Assembly: GCF_000507845.1 (NCBI RefSeq)
Contig: NZ_KI669455.1
Location: forward strand, 1 to 64,000
Source: Helicobacter macacae MIT 99-5501
GTDB taxonomy: Bacteria > Campylobacterota > Campylobacteria > Campylobacterales > Helicobacteraceae
DNA: 64,000 nt
Direction of reading: 5' to 3'
Shown: in pieces, positions 18,139-26,831 of the stretch
Position numbering within the stretch: the first letter of the stretch is position 1
Layout: every line of letters begins with the position of its first letter
Program-made: the position numbers and the translations under genes
Notes under the pieces: model-generated
Told to the model about the DNA's origin: nothing
Database searches by the model: none
The model's input: only the letters and a program-made list of their open reading frames with translations

Positions 18139-18324
18139 TAAAATCTCTTAAAGAGATATATTTGGGAGGGGGGAATCTAGCAAACTAAAATGACTTAGGA
18201 GGGAAATGCGGGTGGTAAAGGTGTATTGATTGTAAGTATATCGCAGGTAAATCGTGGGGCAAATTGAGGGACAAATCGGGCAAATTTAGGGGGTAAATCG
18301 GGGATTGAACTGCAAGTTATTATT

Positions 18325-18513
18325 ATGAAAGACGAAGCAAAGACACGGATAGATATTGACACATTGTTGCAACATTGCGGGTTTGTCCTGCAAGATAAAG
18401 GCGAGTTTAATCGCTATGTGTCTATGACTTTAGTTTTTAGAAATACTATGATAGAATTAAAATTATCAAAAAGAGGAGCTAATTTATGGAAGCAAGACCG
18501 ACAGATATTTTAG
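18325..18513 (+). pseudogene. 5' remnant of type I restriction subunit hsdR
   Basis: The first 33 codons (MKDEAKTRIDIDTLLQHCGF, then QDKGEFNRYVS) match the conserved N-terminus of HsdR, where a similar 'xEAxTRxxID' start and 'QDxxxFN' segment precede the nuclease domain. After about 18423 the similarity ends and A+T-rich sequence holding the promoter and ribosome site of the next gene begins, so the frame (stop 18513) is a stub. The matching 3' part of hsdR lies at 20645-21247, beyond the GmrSD gene. Confidence 0.65.
18447..18452 (+). promoter_or_regulatory. Probable -10 box of the GmrSD gene
   Basis: TATGAT overlapping TAGAAT, 34 bases before the ATG at 18486, in sequence that starts exactly where hsdR similarity ends. 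The inserted gene therefore seems to have brought its own promoter. RBS aagaggag follows. Confidence 0.4.
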
Positions 18514-20579
18514 GATTTTTGGGAAAATCACAAAATTTTCAATTTGTAGTTCTTGTGTATCAGCGAATGTATAGTTGGGATATTGAGCATTGTGAGAAAT
18601 TATGGGACGATATTCTTAGAGTGGGTGCGAATGATAATGTCTCTATGCACTTTATTGGTTCGATTATGTATATCGGCGATAAGCATTCCCAAACTGCAAT
18701 AAATCAACTCTCTGTCATAGATGGACAACAACGACTAACTACCTTGACATTACTTTTAATTGCACTTAGTAATGCTATATGTGATGATGAAATTTTAGAG
18801 AAATTTTCAAAAACCAAAATCCGCAACAGATATTTAATAAACCCTGATGAAAAAAATGAAAAAAGATATAAGCTAATTTTGTCTCAAACAGACAAAGATA
18901 CGCTTATTTCTATCATAGATGACAAGCCACAACCACAAGAAATCTCCATAAAAATTAACCAAAATTTTGAATTTTTCAAAGAAAAAATCCAAGAAAATAA
19001 AGATAGCTTAGAAATTATTTGCAAGGGAATTAACAAACTTTCAATCATTGATATTTCCCTAGATAGAGAAAAAGACGAAGCACAGCTTATCTTTGAGAGT
19101 ATGAACTCCACAGGCAAAGATTTAACACAAACCGATTTAATGCGCAATTATATTTTAATGGACTTAGAGCCACAAAAACAAGCACATTTATATGAAACAT
19201 ATTGGCGGGAAATGGAGCGTGGCTTTGGACAGGAATATTATGGAGAAAAATTTGACCGCTTTATGCGCGATTATCTAACAATTAAAAACAATGGCAAAGT
19301 GCCAAATCTTAAAAAGATTTATGATTCATTTAAGCAGTATCATAGAGAAAATGATTTGCGGGTAGAAAACTTACTTAAAGAATTGCAAAAGTTTGCAAAA
19401 TACTATTGCAATATGGCACTTAAGCAAGAGGGTGACAAAGAGTTATTAAATGCTTTTGATGACTTATCAAAGCTAGAAGCAGATGTTGTGTATCCATTTT
19501 TGCTTAGACTTTATGATGACTATAAAAACTCACTATTTTCTAAAGATGACTTTATACAAATCATTAAATTAACAGAGAGCTATATCTTTAGACGCGCTGT
19601 ATGTGGTATCCCTACAAATGCACTCAACAAAGTTTTTGCTAACTTTGGGAATTCTATCAATGTTAGTAAATACACCGAAAGTGTGTTGGCTCGTTTTTGT
19701 ATTTTGACTTCAAATGCGTCATTCCCAAATGATGAATTATTTAAGGAAAATCTATCTAGCAAAGAACTTTATATGAAATTTAAAAAGACAAATTATTTGC
19801 TTTCTAAGTTAGAAAATTTTGGCAGAAAAGAACGAGTAGATATAAATGAATACACGATAGAACATATTATGCCACAAAATATCGATAATAGCACTGCTTG
19901 GCAAAAAGAGTTAGGACAAGATTATGAACAGATTCACGAAAAATATCTCCATTCTCTAGGCAATCTCACACTCACAGGTTATAACTCTGAATATTCAAAC
20001 AAATCATTTGTAGAAAAGCGAGATATGCAAGGTGGATTTAAAGAAAGCCCATTAAGATTAAACGACACTTTAAGGACTTTACAAACCTTTGGTGAAAATG
20101 AAATCAAATCAAGGGCTAATGAATTAGCAAACAAAGCCTTGCAAATTTGGCAATATCCAAAAATTGACAAAGAGATTTTGCAAAGCTATAAAAAAGAGAA
20201 AGACAAAAGATTGGAATCCTATACGCTTGATGACCATAAATTTTTGGCTAAAAATGGAAAAAGTAGAAAGTTATTTGATGAACTACGAAAGGGTATTTTG
20301 GCACTTGATGAGGGAGTGAGAGAAGAGGTTCTAAAACTTTGGATTGCCTATAAATTTGATACAAATTTTGTAGATATTATTCCACAAGCTGAACGGCTAA
20401 AACTTAGCATAAATATCTATAAACAAGATTTAAATGACCCTAGAGATTTGGCAGAAGATATTTCAAGCAACCCAAAAGGACAATGGGGTAGTGGCAAGGT
20501 GGTGGTTTTCTTGGATTCTATTGAAAAATTACCATATTGTTTGGGGCTTATACGACAGGCATTAGAGGAGCAACAATAG
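18486..20579 (+). CDS. GmrSD-type (DUF262 + DUF1524) modification-dependent nuclease
   Basis: 697 residues. The N-terminal DUF262 (ParB-like NTPase) domain has QRMYSWDIEH and the signature IDGQQRLTTL (about 77-86). The C-terminal DUF1524 HNH domain has YTIEHIMPQN (about 456-465), with LGNLTLTGYNSEYSNKSF (about 490-508) as the remaining HNH elements. Fused GmrS-GmrD proteins are type IV restriction enzymes that cut DNA with modified cytosines. All key motifs are intact. The gene is richer in A+T than the flanking hsdR pieces and sits exactly where the middle of hsdR should be, so it was probably acquired horizontally and replaced it. Confidence 0.88.
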   Translation: MEARPTDILGFLGKSQNFQFVVLVYQRMYSWDIEHCEKLWDDILRVGANDNVSMHFIGSIMYIGDKHSQTAINQLSVIDGQQRLTTLTLLLIALSNAICDDEILEKFSKTKIRNRYLINPDEKNEKRYKLILSQTDKDTLISIIDDKPQPQEISIKINQNFEFFKEKIQENKDSLEIICKGINKLSIIDISLDREKDEAQLIFESMNSTGKDLTQTDLMRNYILMDLEPQKQAHLYETYWREMERGFGQEYYGEKFDRFMRDYLTIKNNGKVPNLKKIYDSFKQYHRENDLRVENLLKELQKFAKYYCNMALKQEGDKELLNAFDDLSKLEADVVYPFLLRLYDDYKNSLFSKDDFIQIIKLTESYIFRRAVCGIPTNALNKVFANFGNSINVSKYTESVLARFCILTSNASFPNDELFKENLSSKELYMKFKKTNYLLSKLENFGRKERVDINEYTIEHIMPQNIDNSTAWQKELGQDYEQIHEKYLHSLGNLTLTGYNSEYSNKSFVEKRDMQGGFKESPLRLNDTLRTLQTFGENEIKSRANELANKALQIWQYPKIDKEILQSYKKEKDKRLESYTLDDHKFLAKNGKSRKLFDELRKGILALDEGVREEVLKLWIAYKFDTNFVDIIPQAERLKLSINIYKQDLNDPRDLAEDISSNPKGQWGSGKVVVFLDSIEKLPYCLGLIRQALEEQQ

Positions 20580-20644
20580 GGATATTTGCTTGCAATGATT
20601 ATCTGTAAAAGCATACATAGTCATAATAAAGTTATTATTAGTAA

Positions 20645-21247
20645 AAAAGCGCAGACCAAGCCCTTAAGCGCATTCAAGATTTTAAAGATTTTATTCAATC
20701 AAACAAAGATGAGATAGAGGCTTTGCATATCATCTACACGCAGAGCTACGCCACTTCGCGCCTTACGCGCACACTTATAAGCGAATTGCACGACAAGCTA
20801 CAACTATCTGCGCTTACTATCTCAAGTCTTTGGAGTGCTTACGCGCTTGTGCGCAACACCGCGCAAAACGAGTGCGTGAAGCCATTAAGGGGCGACTCCA
20901 CCACACAAAAGCTCACAAACCTTATCCAGCTCGTGCGATTTGAGCTAGGCTTTGACAAAGAATTGCGCGACTTTGGAGGTGTGGCAAACTCACGCTTTGA
21001 GCTGTGGAAAGGACGGCAAATCAAAAAGGGCATAGACTTTAGCCCAGAGCAGCTAGACTTCCTAACCCACATAAAAGACTATATCATCACAAACGCCTAT
21101 CTAGCGCACGATGACATTCAAGGGCTAAATGACGCCTATGGCGATACAAACGGAATCTTTGTAGCAAAAGCACTCTTTGGAGAGCGATTCGCCACGCTAC
21201 TAAATGAGCTAAACCTCGCACTCATCAGGGGAGTAAAGGCGAGTTAG
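20645..21247 (+). pseudogene. 3' remnant of type I restriction subunit hsdR
   Basis: The frame is open from 20645 (after an in-frame TAA) and reads ADQALKRIQDFKDFIQSNKD, then the conserved helical tail of HsdR: EIEALHIIYTQSYA, LVRFELGFDKELRDFGG, FSPEQLDFLTHIKDYI and LFGERFATLLNELN. No start codon with a ribosome site precedes it and all nuclease and helicase motor motifs are missing, so it is only the C-terminal assembly domain. The 5' stub at 18325 and this piece frame the GmrSD gene. Confidence 0.8.
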
Positions 21248-21249
21248 GG
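21107..21249 (+). repeat. Direct repeat copy 1 (hsdR 3' end)
   Basis: The last 143 bases of the hsdR remnant, from cacgatgacattcaagg to the stop plus gg, recur at 22137-22291 with a few substitutions. The two copies flank the mazEF segment. Confidence 0.85.
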
Positions 21250-21253
21250 TGTT

Positions 21254-21395
21254 CGTCATTGCGAGAATCGCAAAGCGATTCGTGGCAATCCACGCCCTTA
21301 TTATCAAAGGGCGAATCCACACCCATTGTCATTGCGAGACAGTGGCTTTAGCCACAACGAAGTAATCCGCAAAATCTAGCGCAAATTCTAGAATC
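21254..21395. repeat. CATTGCGAG-type palindromic repeats upstream of mazE
   Basis: GTCATTGCGAG, hairpin GAATCGCAAAGCGATTC, then GTGGCAATCCACGCCC (21255-21297). A second unit, TCATTGCGAGACAGTGGC with TTTAGCCAC, follows at about 21330-21360. Same family as at 8878. Downstream, TATACT hexamers at 21435 and 21447 are candidate -10 boxes for mazE. Confidence 0.7.
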
Positions 21396-21521
21396 CGCCT
21401 CTATCAAAACCTTGCCAAAAGCACTTCTTTTTGATATACTTTTGTTTATACTTTTGAAATATGTCGCAGAGCTAAATATATCGCAGAGCAAAAGCCATAA
21501 CAAAAAACCTAAGGAGACCAA

Positions 21522-21755
21522 ATGCAAACCCTCCAAACCAATGTAAAAAAATGGGGCAACTCCCTTGCTATCCGCATACCAAACGCTATCGTAGAAAATC
21601 TAAAACTCAATGACAACACCCCCCTAGACATAAAAGTCTCAAAAAACAAAATAATCCTAAGCAAAAAAGAAGAGCTCTCGCACTTGCTAGGCAAAATCAA
21701 CGATGACAACCTACACACCGATGATTTCTCTACCCCTCGTGGCAAAGAGTGGTAA
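21522..21755 (+). CDS. mazE: MazE-type antitoxin (AbrB/SpoVT fold)
   Basis: 77 residues. The N-terminal VKKWGNSLAIRIPNAIV with LDIKVSKNKIIL is the classic swapped-hairpin DNA-binding domain of MazE/PemI. The acidic C-terminal tail (INDDNLHTDDFS) would wrap the toxin. ATG follows aaggagacca. The toxin gene starts 3 bases after its stop. Such antitoxins normally repress their own operon. Confidence 0.88.
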   Translation: MQTLQTNVKKWGNSLAIRIPNAIVENLKLNDNTPLDIKVSKNKIILSKKEELSHLLGKINDDNLHTDDFSTPRGKEW

Positions 21756-21758
21756 GAG

Positions 21759-22118
21759 ATGCCATCACGCACACCAAAAGCCCCCACCAAGACATACACA
21801 CCAAAGAGGGGCGATATTATCTGGCTAGACTTTGACCCACGAAGCGGACACGAGCAAGGGGGAATGCGACCCGCCCTAGTGCTAAGCCCAGAGGAGTATA
21901 ACTCCAAAAGCGGACTTTGCCTAGCTATGCCTATCACAAGCAAAGTCAAAGGCTATCCCTTTGAAATCGCGCTAAAAAGCAAAAAGATTGATGGCGTAAT
22001 CCTAAGCGACCATATAAAAAGCCTAGATTTTAGAGCGAGAAACGCGCGATTTTGCGACAAGATAGATAGCGACACACTCCAATGCGCCTTGCATAAACTC
22101 TCACTTTTGCTATTCTAA
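21759..22118 (+). CDS. mazF: MazF/PemK-type mRNA interferase toxin
   Basis: 119 residues. RGDIIWLDFDPRSGHEQGG, RPALVLSPEEYN, PITSKVKGYPFE and LSDHIKSLDFRARN are the conserved blocks of PemK/MazF endoribonucleases (Arg in the first RGD and SxD/H around SDH). An N-terminal basic extension of about 12 residues precedes the fold. Intact and coupled to mazE. The pair lies between two copies of the hsdR 3' end. Confidence 0.9.
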   Translation: MPSRTPKAPTKTYTPKRGDIIWLDFDPRSGHEQGGMRPALVLSPEEYNSKSGLCLAMPITSKVKGYPFEIALKSKKIDGVILSDHIKSLDFRARNARFCDKIDSDTLQCALHKLSLLLF

Positions 22119-22136
22119 CCACATAGCGACAAGCCA

Positions 22137-22291
22137 CACGATGACATTCAAGGACTAAATGACGCCTATGGCGATACAAACGGAATCTTTGTGGCAAAGG
22201 CACTCTTTGGAGAGCGATTTGCCACGCTACTAAATGAGCTAAACACTACGCTAATATGGGCACTCATCGGGGGAGTAAAGGCGAGTTAGGG
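22137..22291 (+). repeat. Direct repeat copy 2 (hsdR 3' end)
   Basis: 155 bases nearly identical to 21107-21249, including the hsdR stop codon. It differs by scattered substitutions and a 12-base insertion before the last 30 bases (aacactacgctaatatggg versus aacctc). Still readable as the HsdR tail (GIFVAKALFGERFATLLNEL). Confidence 0.85.
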
Positions 22292-22314
22292 AAAATGCTT
22301 AATGGAAAGTTTGG

Positions 22315-22320
22315 TATAAT
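22315..22320 (+). promoter_or_regulatory. Probable extended -10 of the RloC-like gene
   Basis: TTGGTATAAT, 33 bases before the TTG start codon of the next gene. The consensus TATAAT with upstream TGG makes this the best-looking promoter in the island. Confidence 0.5.
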
Positions 22321-22352
22321 TTTGGCACAACACTTAAAAATTAGGAGAAAAA

Positions 22353-24740
22353 TTGATTAACAAATTTTCTAAAATAAATTACGGCTCTTATCAAAATTTT
22401 GAATGGAGCGATTCTTTACCAGAATTTAAAACATTAAATATCCTTTATGGGCGAAATTATGCAGGAAAAACAACACTATCAAGGATTTTAAGAAGTTTTG
22501 AAGCAAAAGAACCGCACCACAATTATCCTAACGCTACTTTTGAAATAAAATTTGAAAATAATAATACTTTAAATGAATCTAATATCAAAGATGAACATAA
22601 AGATTTGTGCATAAGGGTTTATAATAAAGATTTTGTTAGAGAAAATTTAAGTTTTCTCATCAATGATGACGCACAAGGCGCAAATATAAAAGCTTTTTCG
22701 TCTATTGTGGTAGGAAAAATCAATATAGATATTCAAACTGAAATAGAAAAATTAAAACAGCAATTAGGTAATCAAAAAGATGAGGAACAAAATATTGAAG
22801 CAAGTGGCTTTTATAAAGAATTGCAAGATTTAGAAAATAATAAAAAAGAAATAGAAAGGCAAATAAAAGATAAAAATCAAGATGAACAATTAAGAGAGAA
22901 AGCAAAAAGCATAAAAGCAAATCCAAATTTTATAAAGCAAGGCAGAAATTATGATATTACAATTATTAAAAAAGATATAAATGAAACAATTAAAGATGAA
23001 AATAATATAGCTCAACATATTATTTCACAGCAAAAGCAAGATGAATATAGAAATATCATTAAAGATGAACCGAAAAATCCTATAAATTTTAAAGTATTAT
23101 TTAATCAAAATAATTTTTCTCAAATCGTAAGTGGGGCAAAAATTCTCATAGAAAAGGAAATCATCGCAAAAGAGGTTATAGAAAATGATTTAAGAAAGTG
23201 GCTAGAAAAAGGTTTGGAATTACACCAGCACGATAGTGAAAAATGCAAATTTTGCGAAAGTCCGTTAAGCAAAGAAAGGATTAAATGGCTTATTGAACAT
23301 ATAAAAGATGATAGTAGCGATAAAATAGACCTTGAAAATAAGCTACAAGATTGGTTGAATAATTTTGAAAGCTATAAGGCATTAGATAGCAATGTCGTGC
23401 CCATTAAAGATGATGTGTTTTATGTCCAAAACAAAGACAAATTTAATAATTTAAAGGAAAATTTGGCTAACAATATAAAATGTTATAATGATGAGCTAGA
23501 TAAAATAAAAAAGTCAATCCTATCCAAACAAGACAATATCTTTGAAAATTTACAATTAGATACAAATTCAATCAAAGATTATTCACAAGAAATTCAAAAA
23601 GATTTGCAATCTATTCAAAGTCTATGCAATGAAAATGACGAAAAAACTAAAACACTTGGTGAGGAACAAAACAAAGCTAGAGAATGTTTGAGATTAAATG
23701 GGGTAGCAAATTTTATCAAAGATATAAAATATTTTGAAACGCAAGCTGAAATTGAAAAATTAAAGCAAAGTTTTAATAAATATGACGAGAATGAAAAAAT
23801 CGTTAAAAGCAATATACAAAAAACAAAAAATGAGATTGAGAAATTAGAAAATTCTTTAAGCGATGAAAAAGCAGGTGCAGACAAGGCAAATGAATATCTA
23901 AAAAATTTCTTTGGATATAATCAATTAGAATTCAAGTCTATACCCGATAGAAATGGTGAGTTTGAAATCCATAGAGCAGGGAAACCAGCTAAAAATTTGA
24001 GTGAGGGCGAGTGTAGCTTACTTGCTTTTTGTTATTTTGTGGCTAAATTGCAAGACAAAGACACAGAAGGTAAAAAACCTATAATTTGGATAGATGACCC
24101 TATTTCTAGCCTTGATAACAATCATATCTTTTTTGTTTTTTCTTTGATTGATAGTGAGATTGCTAAATCAAAAAATTACACACAGCTTTTTATCTCAACC
24201 CACAATTTAGAATTTTTGAAGTATTTAAAAAGTTTAACAGGTTTTGAATTGCGTGGCAGTGAGACACAATGGACACCAATGTTTTTAATAGAAAAACAAC
24301 ATTCAAGCGAAATTAAAAAAATGCCACTTCACATAAGAAAATATATCACGGAATATAACTATCTTTTTGAAAAAATTTTAGAATGTGCTAAATTTCAAAC
24401 GCCTAACGATATTACGGTAGATATTTATTATGGTGTTGCAAATCATATTAGAAAATTTTTAGACTATTATTTATTTTTCAAATATCCAAACAATGAAAGT
24501 TTGATGAGAAAATATGAATATTTTTTCGGCGATTATCAAAAGGCTAGTTTTGTTAATAGGATAATAAATGAATTGTCTCACTTGGAGGAAACTACCATTA
24601 GGGCTACGGTTCCACTAGATTTGCAAGAGATACAAAGAGTTGCTCAATGTGTTATCAAAACAATCAAAGCAAAAGATAAGGAGCAATTTAACGCATTGTT
24701 AGAAAGTATAGGCAAAAGTGGAGGTAAGGATAATGTATAG
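22353..24740 (+). CDS. RloC/COG4694-like zinc-hook ATPase, putative anticodon nuclease
   Basis: 795 residues from a TTG start with taggag 5-6 bases upstream. Walker A LYGRNYAGKTTLS (about 31-43), long coiled coil, a zinc-hook CKFC (about 298-301) midway, ABC signature NLSEGECSLLAF (about 547), Walker B IIWIDDPISSLD, then a C-terminal domain with HIRKFLDYYLFFKYP and NRIINELSH. This is the architecture of RloC, an SMC-like ATPase whose C-terminal PrrC-type domain cuts tRNA anticodons when type I restriction fails. The catalytic Arg-x3-Glu appears as R-KFL-D, so activity is uncertain. It lies directly before hsdS, the usual 'R-linked' position in Campylobacter. Markedly A+T-rich. Confidence 0.8.
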   Translation: MINKFSKINYGSYQNFEWSDSLPEFKTLNILYGRNYAGKTTLSRILRSFEAKEPHHNYPNATFEIKFENNNTLNESNIKDEHKDLCIRVYNKDFVRENLSFLINDDAQGANIKAFSSIVVGKINIDIQTEIEKLKQQLGNQKDEEQNIEASGFYKELQDLENNKKEIERQIKDKNQDEQLREKAKSIKANPNFIKQGRNYDITIIKKDINETIKDENNIAQHIISQQKQDEYRNIIKDEPKNPINFKVLFNQNNFSQIVSGAKILIEKEIIAKEVIENDLRKWLEKGLELHQHDSEKCKFCESPLSKERIKWLIEHIKDDSSDKIDLENKLQDWLNNFESYKALDSNVVPIKDDVFYVQNKDKFNNLKENLANNIKCYNDELDKIKKSILSKQDNIFENLQLDTNSIKDYSQEIQKDLQSIQSLCNENDEKTKTLGEEQNKARECLRLNGVANFIKDIKYFETQAEIEKLKQSFNKYDENEKIVKSNIQKTKNEIEKLENSLSDEKAGADKANEYLKNFFGYNQLEFKSIPDRNGEFEIHRAGKPAKNLSEGECSLLAFCYFVAKLQDKDTEGKKPIIWIDDPISSLDNNHIFFVFSLIDSEIAKSKNYTQLFISTHNLEFLKYLKSLTGFELRGSETQWTPMFLIEKQHSSEIKKMPLHIRKYITEYNYLFEKILECAKFQTPNDITVDIYYGVANHIRKFLDYYLFFKYPNNESLMRKYEYFFGDYQKASFVNRIINELSHLEETTIRATVPLDLQEIQRVAQCVIKTIKAKDKEQFNALLESIGKSGGKDNV

Positions 24741-26326
24741 TAACTTACCAACAAATTGGCAAGTTAAAACACTTGGCGAAATCGGCGAGATAGTTTCTGG
24801 TGGCACACCCACAACTTCACAAGCCGATAATTTCGGTGGCGATATTGCTTGGATTACCCCTGCAGATTTGTCAAATTACAATGACAAATTTATATCACAA
24901 GGCAAAAGAAACATTAGCGAAAAAGGCTTAAAAAATTCATCTGCAAGGCTAGTGCCAAAAGGCACGATACTTTTTTCATCAAGAGCACCGATAGGATATG
25001 TAGCCATAGCGTCAAATTCATTATGCACGAATCAAGGGTTTAAGAGCCTGATTCCAAACGAAAATGTTTTTAGCGAATTTGTATATTATTATTTGCTTAA
25101 TTCAAAAAGTTTAGCCGAGAGTTATGCAAGTGGCACGACATTTAAAGAAATTTCTGCTAAAAGTTTTTCTAAATTGCAAAATCCCCATTCCGCCATTAGA
25201 GATTCAAAGACGCATTGTCAAAAGGCTTGATGAGGCATTTTCTCGAATCGAGAGTGGCACAAAGCACCTAAAATCTGCCAAAAACAATCTCACCAAATAC
25301 AAGCAAAGTCTGCTAAAATCCGCATTTAATGGCACACTTACGCAGGATTGCCACCTATCGCTAGGCAAATCCACACACTTAACCCACCCCCTAGCCCCCT
25401 CCGCAGAGGGAGGGGGAATAAGAAAAGTGCAATCCGCAAGGGAGGGGGAAAGAGAGAATAGCCCACGCGCAATGGCTGGGGAACAAGAGAGTAGCCACGC
25501 GCTAAAAAGTCCCCTCCCGCAGCACGAGGGGCATTTAGGGGTGGGTAGCACTCGCAATGACGATAAAGTTTCCCCCTCCCTTGCGGAGGGGGCTAGGGGG
25601 TGGGTAAGTCCTCTCAATGATAATGCTTTGGATTGCCACGCCGACAAGTCGCCTCGCAATGATGATAAGGATTTGCTCAATGGTAAATCGGCGAATCTCC
25701 CGCAAGGCTGGACAATCAAAACACTTGGCGAAGTATTATCAAGCGACAAACACGCTATGAAAAAGGGACCCTTTGGAAGTTCCCTTAAAAAAGAATTTTT
25801 TGTAGATTCTGGAATCCGAGTATTTGAGCAATACAATCCTATAAATCAAGATTCAGATTGGAAACGCTATTTTATTACACAAGAAAAATTTAAAGAGTTA
25901 GAATCTTTTAAGGCTGGTGCTGGTGATTTGCTGATTAGTTGCTCTGGGACATTAGGCAAAATACTTGAATTGCCACAAAATGTTGAGATGGGCATCATAA
26001 ATCAAGCATTGCTAAAAATACGGCTTGACAATACGCAGATTTTAAATGGCTATTTCGTGCATTTGTTTAATTCGCCAAATATGCAAAGGATTATTTTAGA
26101 AAATACGATTGGTTCGGCTATCCAAAACATTGCAAGTGTAAAAGTGTTAAAACAAATCAAAATCCCCATTCCGCCATTAAAGATTCAAAAGCAAATCGTG
26201 GCGATTTTAGAAAAGCATTTCACTAGCGTGGATAAGGTAAGAGCGTATATCGACTCTTGCCTATCCAAAGCCAAACAACTAAAATCAAGCCTACTAAAAT
26301 CCGCCTTTGCGGGTGAATTGGTATAG
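24733..26326 (+). pseudogene. hsdS: Type I specificity subunit hsdS with one frameshift
   Basis: ATG 24733 follows ggaggtaagg and overlaps the previous gene by 8 bases. First target-recognition domain: LPTNWQVKTLGEIGEIVSGG. At about 25180 the frame changes: the first frame reads FSKLQNPHSAIRD, the next frame continues KIPIPPLEIQRRIVKRLDEA, which matches the second-half copy KIPIPPLKIQKQIVAILEKH. The run ttgcaaaatcc needs two more or one fewer base. The two recognition halves are joined by about 95 residues translated from repeat DNA (25369-25680) before LPQGWTIKTLGEV. HsdS reads the DNA sequence and bridges two HsdM subunits; as written it is broken. Confidence 0.8.
25369..25680. repeat. G+C-rich composite repeat inserted in frame in hsdS
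   Basis: The ends are near-perfect inverted copies: acccaccccctagccccc with ctccgcagaggg (25382-25418), and ccctcccttgcggaggg with ggctagggggtgggt (25570-25605). The interior contains a second palindrome (cccctcccgcagcacgagggg) and CATTGCGAG-type words in reverse (ctcgcaatgacg, ggattgccacg). The whole is translated without a stop in the hsdS frame. The same assembly, in opposite orientation, is present at about 34700-34900. Confidence 0.8.
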
Positions 26327-26333
26327 CGCAATT

Positions 26334-26831
26334 CTATTCTAATACAAACTTTGCTTTTTCATCGCGCAAAAATTTTACAACATCTATACATTCTATGCCT
26401 AGTCTCTCACATACATTTGGGATTTTTATTTGATTTTTTGCATTATTGCCACTTTTTGCTTCTTGCGTAACGATAATGTAATTTTCTTGCAATGCTAGGG
26501 CGATGAGAAAATAATCAGCGTGCCTTGAAAAATTTGCGATTGCTTGTTGCGCGTATTCCATATCTATTAGCGTTTTTGCAGCCTTACTATAAGATTCTGG
26601 CGTTATGTTTTCGACAGGTAAAAAGAAATGATTATCCTTTAGATTTTGCCTAAAATTCTTAAGTCTTTCATCATCAGGTGTAAATTCGTCATAAACTTGT
26701 ATTATAGATTTTACATTGTCTAGTTTTGAGACTTTGATTAGAAAGTGCCAAAATCCCGGGCAAATATCAATAGCATAATGTCTATTAGCAGATTCTATAA
26801 AAATGTTTGTATCAATTAAATATTTTTTCAC
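26334..26831 (-). CDS. PIN-domain (DUF4411-type) toxin-like nuclease
   Basis: 165 residues. KKYLIDTNIFIES at the N-terminus gives the first PIN acidic residue; later RHADYFLIALAL and IVTQEAKSG give the other conserved acidic and Ser/Thr positions. PIN proteins are Mg-dependent RNases. The GTG start overlaps the stop of the ImmA-type gene (tagtg), which marks a coupled two-gene module. I recall the combination of DUF4411 with an ImmA/IrrE protein as a recurring toxin-antitoxin-like pair in genomic islands. Confidence 0.8.
   Translation of the reverse strand: MKKYLIDTNIFIESANRHYAIDICPGFWHFLIKVSKLDNVKSIIQVYDEFTPDDERLKNFRQNLKDNHFFLPVENITPESYSKAAKTLIDMEYAQQAIANFSRHADYFLIALALQENYIIVTQEAKSGNNAKNQIKIPNVCERLGIECIDVVKFLRDEKAKFVLE

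Noticed and set aside
18325..18513. 62-residue ORF as an antitoxin or regulator of the GmrSD gene
   Set aside because: Its first half matches HsdR and its second half is the promoter and ribosome-site region of the next gene, so it is better explained as an hsdR stub.
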